This document shows, piece after piece, positions 34,623 through 44,625 of a stretch of DNA of 64,000 nucleotides. The DNA is from Kineosporiaceae bacterium SCSIO 59966 (GTDB lineage Bacteria > Actinomycetota > Actinomycetes > Actinomycetales > SCSIO-59966). The DNA is taken from positions 2,666,001 to 2,730,000 of the forward strand of contig CP052876.1 of assembly GCA_020881835.1 (NCBI GenBank). The letters are read 5' to 3'. The notes beneath the pieces are model-generated. The model ran no database searches. It worked only from the letters and a program-made list of their open reading frames with translations, and was not told the DNA's origin. Every line of letters begins with the position of its first letter. Within the stretch, counting starts at the first letter, position 1. Made by a program: the position numbers and the translations under genes.

Positions 34623-35891
34623 GTGCCTCTGGACATCACCGCCGCGGCCCCGGACCCGGAGCTGCTCGACCTGCCGTGGGAGCTCCCGCTGGAGGAGTGG
34701 CCGTCGGACCGACTGGCGGCCCTCCCCCGCGGGATCTCCCGGCACGTCGTCCGGTTCGTGCGGGTGAGCGGCCACGTCCTCGCCGTCAAGGAGATCACCG
34801 AGGCCTACGCCCGCCGGGAGTACGCCCTGCTGCGCACCCTGCGCCGGCTGGGACTGCCCACGGTCGAGCCGATCGGGGTCATCGCCGGCCGGCAGGACGC
34901 CGCCGGCCGGCCGCTGGAGTCGGCGCTGCTCACCCAGCACCTGCAGTTCTCCCTGCCCTACCGGGCGCTGTTCAGCCAGACGCTGCGCCCGGAGACGGCG
35001 ACGCGGCTCGTGGACGCGCTCGCGGTGCTGCTCGTCCGGCTGCACCTCAGCGGCTTCTTCTGGGGCGACGTGTCGCTGTCGAACACCCTGTTCCGCCGGG
35101 ACGCCGGCGCGTTCGCCGCCTACCTCGTCGACGCCGAGACCGGGGAGCTGCACGACACGCTCTCCACCGGCCAGCGTGAGCACGACCTCGAGGTGGCGCG
35201 GGTCAACATCGCCGGGGAGCTGCTGGACCTCGCCGCCGGGGAGCGGCTGGACCCGGCCGTCGACCCGGTGGACACCTCGGAGGTCATCGTCCACCGCTAC
35301 CGCGAGCTGTGGGCGGAGCTCACCGAGCCCGAGTCCTTCGAGCGCGGCGAGCGCTGGCGGGTGGCTGCCCGGATCGCCCGGCTCAACGACCTCGGCTTCG
35401 ACGTCGGCGAGCTCGCCATCTCCACCGACGTCACCGGGACGACGGTCCGGATCGAGCCGAAGGTCGTCGACGCCGGGCACCACTCGCGCCGGCTGCTGCG
35501 ACTCACCGGGCTCGACGTCCAGGAGAACCAGGCCCGCAGGCTGCTCAACGACCTCGACGCCTTCCGCGCGGCCACCGACCGGCAGGGCGACGACGAGGAG
35601 ATCGTCGCCCACGAGTGGCTCACCACCGTGTTCGAACCGGTCGTGCGGGCCGTGCCGCGCGAGCTGCGCGGCAAGCTCGAGCCGGCCGAGGTGTTCCACG
35701 AGGTGCTCGAGCACCGCTGGTACGAGTCGGAGCGGGCCGGGCACGACATCCCCCTCGCCGAGGCGGTGCGCAGCTACGTCGAGAAGGTGCTGCGGCACAA
35801 GCCGGACGAGGCCGCGGTGCTCGGTGTCGACACCCAGGCGCTGCCCGTCGTCGCCGGTGGTCCGCCGCCGGGTGACGGGGAGGACGGCTGA
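34623..35891 (+). CDS. DUF4032 protein with kinase-like fold
   Basis: A 422-residue protein, 4 nt after the ABC ATPase. The N-terminal part looks like a kinase/aminoglycoside-phosphotransferase fold: LAVKE with Lys56, an alpha-C-type Glu66, GDVSLSNTLF with Asp149 and Asn154, then VDAE with Asp170. All core catalytic positions seem filled. The C-terminal DUF4032 domain follows. Function is unknown. Actinobacterial members are often next to sugar ABC ATPases and rlmB, as here. Its stop codon is one base from the convergent rlmB stop. Confidence 0.75.
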   Translation: MPLDITAAAPDPELLDLPWELPLEEWPSDRLAALPRGISRHVVRFVRVSGHVLAVKEITEAYARREYALLRTLRRLGLPTVEPIGVIAGRQDAAGRPLESALLTQHLQFSLPYRALFSQTLRPETATRLVDALAVLLVRLHLSGFFWGDVSLSNTLFRRDAGAFAAYLVDAETGELHDTLSTGQREHDLEVARVNIAGELLDLAAGERLDPAVDPVDTSEVIVHRYRELWAELTEPESFERGERWRVAARIARLNDLGFDVGELAISTDVTGTTVRIEPKVVDAGHHSRRLLRLTGLDVQENQARRLLNDLDAFRAATDRQGDDEEIVAHEWLTTVFEPVVRAVPRELRGKLEPAEVFHEVLEHRWYESERAGHDIPLAEAVRSYVEKVLRHKPDEAAVLGVDTQALPVVAGGPPPGDGEDG

Positions 35892-35899
35892 GTCAGCCG
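35885..35899. terminator. Short palindrome spanning two convergent stop codons
   Basis: CGGCTGAGTCAGCCG is a perfect 15-base dyad that contains the TGA of the DUF4032 gene and the stop of rlmB. It may serve as a bidirectional end, though it is short. Confidence 0.4.
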
Positions 35900-36861
35900 C
35901 GGTCGCGGTGCCGGGCGATCTCGTACAGCGCGATCCCGGCGGCGACCCCGGCGTTGAGCGACTCGGTCGCGCCGGACATCGGGATGCGGGCCACGACGTC
36001 GCACGTCTCGCGGACCAGCCGGGACAGGCCGGCCCCCTCGGCGCCGACGACGAGCACGACCGGGCCGTCGGCGACCGGCACCTGCGGCAGCGGGGTGTCG
36101 CCCCCGGCGTCCAGCCCGACGACGAAGCAGCCGGCCCGCTGGTAGCCCTGCAGCGCCCGGGTCAGGTTCGTCACCCGGGCCACCGGCACGCGTGCCGCCG
36201 CCCCGGCGGACGTCTTCCACGCCGACGCGGTCATCCCGGCGGCCCGCCGCTCGGGGACGACGACCCCGTGCCCGCCGAACGCGGCCGCGGAGCGGACGAC
36301 GGCGCCGAGGTTGCGGGGGTCGGTGACCCCGTCGAGGGCGACCAGCAGCGGGACCTCACCGGCCGCCCGGGCGGCCTCGAGCAGCCCGTCGGCGTCGGCG
36401 TACTCGTACGGCGGCACCTGCAGGGCGAGCCCCTGGTGGACCGCGCCGTCGGTGAGCCGGTCCAGCTCGGCGCGGGAGGCCTCGAGCACCGGCAGCCCCC
36501 GGTCGGCGGCCAGCCGCAGCGCCTCGCGCACCCGGTCGTCGGCGTCCACCCGGTGGGCGACGTAGAGGGCGACCGTGGGCACCTCGTGCCGCAGCGCCTC
36601 GACGACGGAGTTGCGTCCCGCGATCGTCTCCGGTGCCCCGGGTGCGCCGCCGCGCCGCGGCGACCCCGACCGCTGGGTCGCCGCCCGCCGCTCGGCGGCC
36701 TTCTTCCGCTGGTGCGCGACGTGGTACTCCCGGTCCTCGGCCTTCGGGGTGGGCCCCTTGCCCTCCAGGGCGCGGCGGCCGCGGCCGCCGCTGCCGACCG
36801 TGGCGCCCTTCTTGGACCCCGGACGGCGCACGGCCCCCGGTCGACGCGAGTTTCCGGCCAT
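35893..36861 (-). CDS. rlmB: 23S rRNA (guanosine-2'-O-)-methyltransferase RlmB
   Basis: A 322-residue SPOUT-family methyltransferase acting on G2251 of 23S rRNA in the family. An N-terminal basic extension of about 75 residues is followed by the L30e-like RNA-binding domain ([20 protein letters not shown]). Next come [40 protein letters not shown] and [22 protein letters not shown], which form the knotted SAM-binding core. It is one base downstream of cysS, probably cotranscribed. Confidence 0.93.
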   Translation of the reverse strand: MAGNSRRPGAVRRPGSKKGATVGSGGRGRRALEGKGPTPKAEDREYHVAHQRKKAAERRAATQRSGSPRRGGAPGAPETIAGRNSVVEALRHEVPTVALYVAHRVDADDRVREALRLAADRGLPVLEASRAELDRLTDGAVHQGLALQVPPYEYADADGLLEAARAAGEVPLLVALDGVTDPRNLGAVVRSAAAFGGHGVVVPERRAAGMTASAWKTSAGAAARVPVARVTNLTRALQGYQRAGCFVVGLDAGGDTPLPQVPVADGPVVLVVGAEGAGLSRLVRETCDVVARIPMSGATESLNAGVAAGIALYEIARHRDRG

Positions 36862-36862
36862 G

Positions 36863-38305
36863 TCAGCTCTCCTCGTGGTGGCGGGCGAGCGACCAGCGCG
36901 CCCCGTCCGGGGTGTCCTCGACTGCGATCCCGGCCGCGGCCAGCTGGTCGCGGATGGCGTCGGCGGTGGTGAAGTCCCGGGCCGCCCGCGCCGCGGCGCG
37001 GGCCTCCAGCCGGTCCCGGACGAGGGCGTCCAGGGCAGCCAGCGCGGGGGCCGGGCCGGCCGCGGTGCCGGCGCCGGCCCAGTGCGGGTCCTGCGGGTCG
37101 ATGCCGAGCACGCCGGTCATCGCGGTCACCTCGGCCCACGCCCGGTGCGCGGCCGCGGTGTCCCCGGCGTCCAGCGCGCTGTTGCCCCGGCGCACGGTGT
37201 CGTGGACGACGGCGAGCGCCCCGGCCACGTTGAGGTCGTCGTCCATCGCCGCGCGGAAGGCGTCCGGCCACGAGGCCGGCTGCCCGGCGGCGGCGTCGGC
37301 CCCGGCCGGGCGCGCCCGCTCGAGGAAGCCCTCGATCCGCTCGACGGCGGCCTCGGCCTCGCGCAGCGAGTCGGACGTGTACTCGATCGTCGAGCGGTAG
37401 TGCGCCTGGCCCAGGTAGTACCGGAGCACGAGCGGCCGGGTGCGACGCAGCACCTCCGGCACCAGCAGCGAGTTGCCGAGCGACTTGCTCATCTTCTCGC
37501 CGCCGATGGTGACCCAGGCGTTGTGCAGCCAGTACCGGGCGAAACCGAAGCCGGCAGCACGGGACTGCGCCTGCTCGTTCTCGTGGTGGGGGAAGCGCAG
37601 GTCCACCCCGCCGGCGTGGATGTCGAAGGTGTCGCCGAGGTACCGGCGGGCCATCGCCGAGCACTCCAGGTGCCATCCCGGCCGCCCCCGGCCGTACGGC
37701 GTCGGCCAGGACGCGGTGACCGGCTCGCTCGGCTTCCAGCCCTTCCACAGCGCGAAGTCCCGCGGGTCTCGCTTTCCCCGCGGGTCGGCGTCCTCGGCCG
37801 GCGCCATGTCCTGCGGCCGCTGGTGGGTGAGCGCCCCGTAGTCGGGGAACGAACCCACGTCGAAGTAGACGTCACCGGAGCCGTCCTCGGCGACGTAGGC
37901 GTGACCGCGCTCGAGGAGCAGCTCGACGAGCTCGAGCATCTCGGTGACGTGCCCGGTGGCGCGCGGCTCGTACGTCGGCCGGCGGACGCCGAGCGCGTCG
38001 TACGCCTCGGTGAACGCCACCTCGTGCCGGTAGGCCCACGCCCACCACGGCACGCCGGCCTCGGCGGAGCGGGCGAGGATCTTGTCGTCGATGTCGGTGA
38101 CGTTGCGGATGAACGTCACCCGGTACCCGTGGCCGGCCTCCAGCCAGCGCCACAGGACGTCGAACGCGACACCGGAGCGGATGTGGCCGATGTGCGGTGG
38201 CGCCTGCACCGTCGCCCCGCACAGGTAGACACCGACCTCGCCCGCGGTCAGCGGGACCAGCTCGCGGACCTCCCGGGTGGCGGTGTCGAACAGGCGCAGG
38301 CTCAC
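36863..38305 (-). CDS. cysS: Cysteinyl-tRNA synthetase
   Basis: A 480-residue class I synthetase. The zinc-site Cys is at [20 protein letters not shown], which also holds the HIGH-type signature [10 protein letters not shown]. The KMSKS motif is [12 protein letters not shown], with [13 protein letters not shown] and HHENEQAQS for cysteine and zinc binding. GTG 38305 is the start, with a leaderless promoter directly before it. The usual partner ispF is not adjacent but about 9 kb away. Confidence 0.96.
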   Translation of the reverse strand: MSLRLFDTATREVRELVPLTAGEVGVYLCGATVQAPPHIGHIRSGVAFDVLWRWLEAGHGYRVTFIRNVTDIDDKILARSAEAGVPWWAWAYRHEVAFTEAYDALGVRRPTYEPRATGHVTEMLELVELLLERGHAYVAEDGSGDVYFDVGSFPDYGALTHQRPQDMAPAEDADPRGKRDPRDFALWKGWKPSEPVTASWPTPYGRGRPGWHLECSAMARRYLGDTFDIHAGGVDLRFPHHENEQAQSRAAGFGFARYWLHNAWVTIGGEKMSKSLGNSLLVPEVLRRTRPLVLRYYLGQAHYRSTIEYTSDSLREAEAAVERIEGFLERARPAGADAAAGQPASWPDAFRAAMDDDLNVAGALAVVHDTVRRGNSALDAGDTAAAHRAWAEVTAMTGVLGIDPQDPHWAGAGTAAGPAPALAALDALVRDRLEARAAARAARDFTTADAIRDQLAAAGIAVEDTPDGARWSLARHHEES

Positions 38306-38318
38306 CGGCCACAGGCTA
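38306..38318 (-). promoter_or_regulatory. Leaderless promoter of cysS
   Basis: TAGCCT (38318-38313 on the minus strand) is followed by 7 nt and GTG 38305. cysS thus has its own promoter. Confidence 0.55.
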
Positions 38319-38395
38319 CCGGCCGCGAGCACGGGCCCTGCGGCCCTGGGACGGGCCGCCGGTGGGCGTCGTAACCTGTCCGCAGGAGGTGGGCG

Positions 38396-39256
38396 ATGCC
38401 TTCTGGTCCGGCCGCCACCGGGCACGAGCCGGTGCGAGTGTCCCTGCACGGGCGGGAGATCAGCTACCTGGACGTCGGGCAGGGTCCGGTCGTCGTCTTC
38501 GTCCACGGGCTGCTCGGCTCGCACCGCAACTGGCTGCACCTCGTCGACGACCTGGCCGCGACCCGCAGGGTCATCGCACCGGACCTGTTCGGCCACGGCG
38601 CCTCCTCCAAGCAGCGCGGGGACTACTCGCTCGGCGCGCACGCCGCGGCGCTGCGGGACCTGCTGGACCACCTGCGGATCGGATCGGTGACGCTCGTCGG
38701 CCACTCCCTCGGCGGCGGCATCAGCCTGCAGCTGGCCTACCTGTTCCCCGAGCGGGTGGATCGGCTCGTGCTGGTCTCCAGCGGTGGCCTGGGACGCGAG
38801 CTCGGTCTCCTGCTGCGGGCCCCTGCGCTGCCCGGCGCCGAGCTCGTCATGCCACTGGTGGCCTCGACGTGGGTGCGTCGCGGCGGCCAGTCGATCGGAC
38901 GCGGTCTGGTCCGGCTGGGGCGGGACCCGGGTCACGACGTCAACGAGGCGTGGCGCGGCTTCCTGCAGCTCGGCGACGCGGAGAGCCGCCAGGCGTTCAT
39001 CACCACCGTCCGCTCGGTCATCGACCCTGGTGGGCAGATGGTCTCCGCGGACGACCGGCTCTCCCGCATCACCGTGCCGGTGCTCGTCGTGTGGGGCGGG
39101 CGCGACCGGCTGATCCCGATGTGGCACGGGGCTCGTGCCGCGCAGCGGATCCCCGGCAGCAGGCTGGAGGTCTTCGAGAACGCCGGGCACTTCCCCCACC
39201 TGGACGACCCGGAGCGTTTCGCCCGGGTGCTGCGGGAGTTCATCGAGGCCGGCTGA
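38396..39256 (+). CDS. Alpha/beta-hydrolase
   Basis: A 286-residue cytoplasmic hydrolase. The oxyanion [10 protein letters not shown] motif, nucleophile elbow VGHSLGGGI (Ser), catalytic Asp in WGGRDRLIP and His in [12 protein letters not shown] form a complete triad. A cap region lies around residues 140-190. A strong AGGAGGTGG ribosome site precedes ATG 38396. It is divergent from cysS and convergent with the FAD monooxygenase gene. The substrate could be an ester or a C-C-bonded ring-cleavage product; unknown. Confidence 0.85.
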   Translation: MPSGPAATGHEPVRVSLHGREISYLDVGQGPVVVFVHGLLGSHRNWLHLVDDLAATRRVIAPDLFGHGASSKQRGDYSLGAHAAALRDLLDHLRIGSVTLVGHSLGGGISLQLAYLFPERVDRLVLVSSGGLGRELGLLLRAPALPGAELVMPLVASTWVRRGGQSIGRGLVRLGRDPGHDVNEAWRGFLQLGDAESRQAFITTVRSVIDPGGQMVSADDRLSRITVPVLVVWGGRDRLIPMWHGARAAQRIPGSRLEVFENAGHFPHLDDPERFARVLREFIEAG

Positions 39257-39300
39257 CCGGGTGCGCGCGGACGCCGGCCACGGGTCCGCCCGCCCGCCGG

Positions 39301-40938
39301 TCAGCCGAGCGCCAGCACCCGGCGGACGGCGTCCGCCAGCTCGGCCGGTGCCCGGACGCACGCGGCGACGTGCGCGTCCGGGCGGACCAGCCAGATCTCG
39401 TCGTCCGCTGCCCGCAGCGCCTGGCTCAGCACGCCGCGGGGATCGACCGCCGTCAGCGCCAGCACCCGCACCGGCAGGCCAGGCGGTGCCACGTCGCGCA
39501 CCGCGTCGGCGCACGCGGTCCGGTCGGCCGCCGGACCGGTGAGCACGAGCAGACCACGCCGGCAGAGCTCCCGTACCCGGGTGACGCCGGGGTCCTCGGG
39601 GTCGACCGCGGGCCCGTCCGGCAGGACGACGCCCGGGACCGGTTCGGGGGCGCGTCCCCGCTGCGGGCGGCCCGGCCACGGGCGGTGCGGGCACGGGGTG
39701 GTGAGCGGCGAGGACACGTACCAGAACGGCTCGGCGAGCCGGCCGGAGTCGACGTCGCGGGCGGCGGCCGGGTCGTGCACGGCGGCCTCGAGCACCTCGA
39801 GCCGGCGCCGGTACGCCTGCGGGCTCTGCGGGACGAGGAAGTCCATGGTCCGGGAGGTGACCTCGAGGTTCTCGTCCGCCGCCGCGCCCCGCTCGATCTC
39901 GTAGGAGTCGAGGAGCGCCTGGCCGGCCCAGCCGCGGAGCACGAACGCCAGCTTCCACGCGGCGTTCTCGGCGTCCCCGACTCCGGAGTTCAGCCCGCGC
40001 GCGCCGAACGGCGCGACGAGGTGGGCGACGTCCCCGGCGAGCAGCACCCGCCCGACGCGCAGCCGGTCGGCCCGGCGGGCGTGGAACCGGTACACCGAGC
40101 TCCACACGACCTCGTAGTCCTGGTCGCCGATGACCTGGCGGATCCGGCGGTCCAGGGAGCCGTCCGCGCGGGCGGCGTCGAGGTCGAAGCCTGGTTCGAC
40201 CTGCCAGTCGATCCGGTACACCGAGTCCGGGCACGGGTGGATGAGGACCTGGCGGCCGGGGTTCCACGGCGGGTCGAAGTAGAACCGGCGCTCGTTCTCC
40301 CAGCCCGGCAGCTCGGCGCGGATGTCGCAGATGAGGAAGGCGTCGTCGAACGAGCGGCCGTCGAAGTCGACGCCGAGCGCAGCGCGCAGCGCGCCGCCCC
40401 TGGCTCCGGCGCAGGCCACCGCCCAGGCGGCCCGGACGGTCACCTCGCCGTCGTCGGTCCGGCAGCCCAGGCGCACCCCGGCGTCCGAGGACTCGACCGT
40501 CACGACCTCGTGCCCCCAGCGGACGTCGATGAGCTGCTGGGCGGCGATGAGCTCGTCAAGCACCTCCTCGGTGCGCGCCTGGGAGATGTTGACGAACGCC
40601 GGCAGCGGCGAGCTGCCGGGGTCCTCCAGCTCGATGCTGAACAGCTCGCGGTCGCGGTAGAACGTGCGGGCGACGGACCAGGTGACGCCTTCCTGCGCGA
40701 TCCGGCCGGCACCGATGGACGCCCAGACGTCGAGGACGTCGCGCTGCTGGCAGATGGCCTTGCTGCCGACCACGTCACGTTCGCGGCGGGCGTCCAGCAG
40801 GACGACGGGCACACCCCAGCGGGCGAGCAGCAGCGCGGTGGTCTGGCCGACCGGGCCGTTGCCGACGACGGCGACGGGCTCGGTCGGCGGCAGCGCAGGG
40901 GTGCCCCGCGGGTCGGCCGCGGCCGGGGCAGTCGTCAT
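39301..40938 (-). CDS. FAD-dependent aromatic-ring monooxygenase (PheA/TfdB type)
   Basis: A 545-residue flavoprotein hydroxylase. The dinucleotide-binding motif [21 protein letters not shown] is at the N-terminus. The second FAD motif is [24 protein letters not shown], and a thioredoxin-like C-terminal domain (about 390-545) follows. The family uses NAD(P)H and O2 to hydroxylate phenolic or other aromatic acids. It is the last gene of the liv-MBL operon, 2 nt after the MBL gene, suggesting breakdown of an imported compound. The substrate is inferred. Confidence 0.85.
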   Translation of the reverse strand: MTTAPAAADPRGTPALPPTEPVAVVGNGPVGQTTALLLARWGVPVVLLDARRERDVVGSKAICQQRDVLDVWASIGAGRIAQEGVTWSVARTFYRDRELFSIELEDPGSSPLPAFVNISQARTEEVLDELIAAQQLIDVRWGHEVVTVESSDAGVRLGCRTDDGEVTVRAAWAVACAGARGGALRAALGVDFDGRSFDDAFLICDIRAELPGWENERRFYFDPPWNPGRQVLIHPCPDSVYRIDWQVEPGFDLDAARADGSLDRRIRQVIGDQDYEVVWSSVYRFHARRADRLRVGRVLLAGDVAHLVAPFGARGLNSGVGDAENAAWKLAFVLRGWAGQALLDSYEIERGAAADENLEVTSRTMDFLVPQSPQAYRRRLEVLEAAVHDPAAARDVDSGRLAEPFWYVSSPLTTPCPHRPWPGRPQRGRAPEPVPGVVLPDGPAVDPEDPGVTRVRELCRRGLLVLTGPAADRTACADAVRDVAPPGLPVRVLALTAVDPRGVLSQALRAADDEIWLVRPDAHVAACVRAPAELADAVRRVLALG

Positions 40939-40940
40939 CC

Positions 40941-41903
40941 TCAGTCCTGCAGCTGGTCCCAGACCTGCCGGTCCCGCTGCGCCGTCCAGATCGTCGGACG
41001 CTCGACCCCCTCGAGCTCCTCCCAGACCCGGGCGACGTCGAACGGCAGGGTGTGCTCGAAGATCGGCCAGCTCCCGTAGGTGGGGGCGAGCCGGTCGTGG
41101 CAGGCGCGGAAGGCGTCCTTGAGCATGCCGCCCTCGCTCTGGACCCGGCGCACCTCGTCGATGAGCGCGGTGAGGAACCCGCGGCTCTGCTCGATCGCGG
41201 CGTCCACGGCGTCACGGCCCCGCACCACCGCACCCCGCCCGCCGACGAGGGCCTCCGCGCCGAACGCGGCGACGGCGTCCAGGGTGCCGCTCACCCACTC
41301 CTGGTGGAAGGCGTCCCCGGTGTACAGGGCAGCCTGCGCCTCGACGAGGTCACCGGCGAACAGCACCCGGTGACGCGGCAGCCAGGCGACGATGTCGCCC
41401 TCGGTGTGCCCGCGGCCGCAGTACTGCAGGACCAGGTCGCCGCGGTCGCCGCCGAGCGGGATCGTCACCCGGTCCGAGAACGTCAGCGTCGGCCAGGTCA
41501 GACCGGGCACCGAGTCCGGCTCCTTGAACAGCCGCGGCATCCGGGCCAGCTCGCTGTCCCAGTCCTGCTGGCCGCGCTCGGCGATGAGCGCCCGGGTGTT
41601 CTCGTGGGCGACGACGACGTCGGCGTCGAACGCGCTGGCGCCCAGCACCCGGACCGCGTGGTAGTGCGACAGGACGAGGTAGCGGACCGGCTTGTCGGTG
41701 TGCTCGCGCAGCCGGTCGAGCCACTCGCGGGCGGCGACCGGCGTGGCCCGGGCCTCGAACGCGACGACGAAGTCCTCGCCCTCGACGGCCCCGACGTTGG
41801 GGTCGCCCTCGGCGGTCAGGGCGTAGACGCCGTCGGCGAGGACCTCGAGCGTCTCGGTCTTGTCCTCCAGGTCCGCGGACGACGCGAACGGCTTGCTGCT
41901 CAA
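40941..41903 (-). CDS. Metallo-beta-lactamase-fold protein with incomplete metal motif
   Basis: A 320-residue MBL-fold protein. The key loop is LSHYHAVRVLG (residues 78-88). His80 and His82 are kept but the usual Asp84-His85 are Val and Arg, so site 2 lacks its ligands. The later ligands GRGHTEGDIV and LFAGDLVEA are intact. I recall close relatives with the same HYHAVR motif, so it may be a subfamily trait rather than decay. TTG 41903 is used as start, with GGAGGAG 5 nt before it, and overlaps the livF stop. Confidence 0.8.
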   Translation of the reverse strand: MSSKPFASSADLEDKTETLEVLADGVYALTAEGDPNVGAVEGEDFVVAFEARATPVAAREWLDRLREHTDKPVRYLVLSHYHAVRVLGASAFDADVVVAHENTRALIAERGQQDWDSELARMPRLFKEPDSVPGLTWPTLTFSDRVTIPLGGDRGDLVLQYCGRGHTEGDIVAWLPRHRVLFAGDLVEAQAALYTGDAFHQEWVSGTLDAVAAFGAEALVGGRGAVVRGRDAVDAAIEQSRGFLTALIDEVRRVQSEGGMLKDAFRACHDRLAPTYGSWPIFEHTLPFDVARVWEELEGVERPTIWTAQRDRQVWDQLQD

Positions 41904-42721
41904 CGGTTCTCCTCCGCTGCGGGGTGGTCGGTGGTGTCGGACGGGGTCCCGGTCGGCGCCGGTGCCCCGGCCGGGGCGGCGGCGCCGACCGAGCCGGACG
42001 ACGTGGAGTCGCCGCCGAGGTAGGCCGAGCGCACCCGGGCGTCGTCGGCCAGCTCGGCCGGCGTCCCGGTGACGACGACCCGGCCGCGGTCCATCACCAG
42101 GACCCGGTCGGCGACCTTGAACGCCGCCCGGACGTTCTGCTCGACGAGGAGCACGGCGAGCCCTTGCTCGTCGCGCAGGTGCGCGAGAGCGGCGATGATC
42201 TCGCCGACGACGCGCGGGGCGAGCCCGAGGCTCGGCTCGTCCAGGACGACGACCGAGGGGCCGGCCATGAGGGCCCGGGCCATCGCGAGCATCTGCTGCT
42301 CCCCGCCGGACAGGGCACCGGCGACCAGGGCGATCCGGTCGGCGAGCCGGGGGAACAGGGCGAGGGCCTCGGCGCGTCGCTGGGCGTAGCGCCCGTCGCG
42401 CTGACGGGTCCAGCCGCCGAGGGCGAGGTTGTCCTCCACGCTCAGCGACGGGAACACCAGCCGGTTCTCCGGCACGTGCGCCAGGCCACGGCGGGCGATC
42501 TGCTCGGCGCCGAGGTTCGTCACGTCCGTCCCGTCGAGCAGCACCTGGCCGCTGCGGGGACGCAGCAGCCCGGAGACCGAGCGCAGCAGGGTGGACTTGC
42601 CCGCCCCGTTCGCGCCGATGACGGCGACCAGCTCGCCGGGTGCGACCGAGACGTCGATCCCGTGCAGCACCTGCAACCGGTCGTACCCGGCCTCCAGGCC
42701 GCGCACCTCGAGCCCGGCCAT
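41900..42721 (-). CDS. livF: Branched-chain-type ABC transporter ATP-binding protein LivF
   Basis: A 273-residue ATPase with Walker A GANGAGKSTLL, signature LSGGEQQMLAMARAL, Walker B VVVLDEPSLGL and the LivF-type LVEQNVRAAF switch. An unusual 35-residue Ala/Pro/Thr-rich tail extends past the normal LivF end. ATG 42721 overlaps the stop of the livMG gene (TGATG). The Liv nomenclature is by homology; the transported solute is not proven to be an amino acid. Confidence 0.92.
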   Translation of the reverse strand: MAGLEVRGLEAGYDRLQVLHGIDVSVAPGELVAVIGANGAGKSTLLRSVSGLLRPRSGQVLLDGTDVTNLGAEQIARRGLAHVPENRLVFPSLSVEDNLALGGWTRQRDGRYAQRRAEALALFPRLADRIALVAGALSGGEQQMLAMARALMAGPSVVVLDEPSLGLAPRVVGEIIAALAHLRDEQGLAVLLVEQNVRAAFKVADRVLVMDRGRVVVTGTPAELADDARVRSAYLGGDSTSSGSVGAAAPAGAPAPTGTPSDTTDHPAAEENR

Positions 42722-44625
42722 CAGCGCACCTCCTGCGCGGCGTGCCGGACGATGTCGTCGGCCTCGTCGTCCGTGCCCAGGTACGCCGCGACGACGGCCG
42801 GGTCGTTGCGCACCTCGGCGGGGGTACCCAGGGCGATGAGCCGCCCGTCGTCGAGGACGGCGACCCGGTCCGCGAGCGCCATCACGGCGTCCACGTCGTG
42901 CTCGACGAGGACGACGGCGACGCCGGCGTCCCGGGCGCGGCGCAGCAGCTCGGCCAGCTCGTCGCGCTCGGCGCCGGACAGGCCGGCCATCGGCTCGTCG
43001 AGCAGCAGCAGCCGCGGGGCCAGGGCGAGTGCCCGGGCCACCTCGACCTGCCGCTGGCGACCGAACGGCAGGTCCGTGACCGAGCGGTCGGCGTCCTGCG
43101 CCAGGCCCAGCGCCGCGATCGACGCCATCGCCGAGCGCTCGATCTCCTTCTCCTCCCGGCCGGCCAGGCCGAGCATGCCGCGCACGACGCCGGAGCGGCT
43201 GCGCAGGTGCCGTGCCACCTTGACGTTGCCGAGGACCGTGCTGCTGCCGAACACCTGGAGGTTCTGGAAGGTGCGGGTGGCGCCGAGCTCGGCGACGGTG
43301 TGCGGGGCGCGGCCCTCCACCCGGCTGCCGAGCACCTCGATGGTCCCGGCGGTCGGCTCCAGCACCCCGCTGATCATGTTGAAGCACGTCGTCTTGCCGG
43401 CGCCGTTGGGTCCGATGAGGGCGAGGATCTCCCCGGCCCGGACGTCGAGGTCGACGTCGTCGACGGCCACGACGCCGCCGTACCGCTTGGTCAGGCCACG
43501 CACGGACAGCACGACGGTGCCCCGCTCGGGCACGTCGGCCTCCGCCAGCAGGTCCGCCAGCGACACCTCCCCCGTCCCGGGGACGTCGTCCCGGGGTCCC
43601 TCACGAACCGCGACCGTCGGCAGCTCACCGGGTTCGCGGGCACTGCCGCGGCGGCGCAGCCGGGAGACCGCCATCTCCCACAGCTGGGCCAGGCCGCCGG
43701 GCAGCAGGATGACGACGAGGACGAGGGCGACGCCGAAGGCGATGAGCTGGACCTCGCCGGTGGCCCCCGGGACGATCCGCGGGATGAGGGCCTTCATGCC
43801 CTCGTCGAGGCCCTCGACGACGACGGCGCCGGTGATGGCGCCCCAGACGGTGCCGAGCCCGCCCAGCACCACCATGAGCAGGAAGTGCACGCTGAGCAGG
43901 AAGCCCGCAGCCTCGGGGCTGACGACGGCGAGCCAGTAGGCGTAGAAGACGCCGGCGAGTCCGGCGTAACCGGCCGACAGCACGAAGACCTTGAGCCGCA
44001 GCAGGAACGTGTTGACCCCGAGGCACTCCGCGGCCACCTCGGAGTCGTTGACGGCGGACAGGGCCCGGCCGGTGCGGCTGCCGACGAGGTTGCGCGCCAT
44101 GAGCAGGCCGACGACGACGAACGGGACGAGCAGCCAGAAGAACTCGCGCGGGCTGTCGTAGACCCGCCCGCCGAACTCCGGCTTGGGGATCCCGAAGATG
44201 CCGGAGGTCCCCCCGGTGTACTCGAGCTCCCGGACGGTGACCGAGACGATGATCCCGAGCCCGAGGGTGGCCAGCGCGAGGAAGTGGCCACGCAGCCGCA
44301 GCAGCGGCAGGCCGACGAGCAGGGCCACCAGCATGGCGGCGAGCACGGCGGTCACCGCGGCGACCAGGCCGTGCACGTCGTACCGGGTGACGAGGATGGC
44401 GTGGGTGTAGGCGCCGACGGCGAAGAACGCGGCCTGGCCGAGGCTGACCTGCCCGGCGAGGCCCATGAGCAGCGACAGGCCGATGGCCGCGATGCCGTAG
44501 ATCAGCGCGAACACGCCGATGTTCACCATGTTCGTCGACGCGACGAGCGGGAACACGGCGAGGACGGCGGCGAGCGCCAGGAACGGCAGGTAGTAGCCGG
44601 CGTGCCGCCGGAGGACGGCGTTCAT
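42721..44625 (-). CDS. Fused LivM permease - LivG ATPase
   Basis: A 634-residue fusion. Residues about 1-340 are a LivM-type permease with nine or so helices (GLAGQVSLGQAAFFAVGAYT is the LivM hallmark). A linker follows, and from about 370 on is an LivG ATPase with GPNGAGKTTCFNMISG, LPFGRQRQVEVARAL, LLLDEPMAGLSG and LVEHDVDAVMALADRV. The frame is continuous, with no internal stop or start. Overlapping stops and starts couple it to livH and livF. Confidence 0.9.
   Translation of the reverse strand: MNAVLRRHAGYYLPFLALAAVLAVFPLVASTNMVNIGVFALIYGIAAIGLSLLMGLAGQVSLGQAAFFAVGAYTHAILVTRYDVHGLVAAVTAVLAAMLVALLVGLPLLRLRGHFLALATLGLGIIVSVTVRELEYTGGTSGIFGIPKPEFGGRVYDSPREFFWLLVPFVVVGLLMARNLVGSRTGRALSAVNDSEVAAECLGVNTFLLRLKVFVLSAGYAGLAGVFYAYWLAVVSPEAAGFLLSVHFLLMVVLGGLGTVWGAITGAVVVEGLDEGMKALIPRIVPGATGEVQLIAFGVALVLVVILLPGGLAQLWEMAVSRLRRRGSAREPGELPTVAVREGPRDDVPGTGEVSLADLLAEADVPERGTVVLSVRGLTKRYGGVVAVDDVDLDVRAGEILALIGPNGAGKTTCFNMISGVLEPTAGTIEVLGSRVEGRAPHTVAELGATRTFQNLQVFGSSTVLGNVKVARHLRSRSGVVRGMLGLAGREEKEIERSAMASIAALGLAQDADRSVTDLPFGRQRQVEVARALALAPRLLLLDEPMAGLSGAERDELAELLRRARDAGVAVVLVEHDVDAVMALADRVAVLDDGRLIALGTPAEVRNDPAVVAAYLGTDDEADDIVRHAAQEVR

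Noticed and set aside
38306-38395. T-box riboswitch for cysS
   Set aside because: The divergent region is only 90 bp and cysS seems leaderless; no T-box sequence is present.
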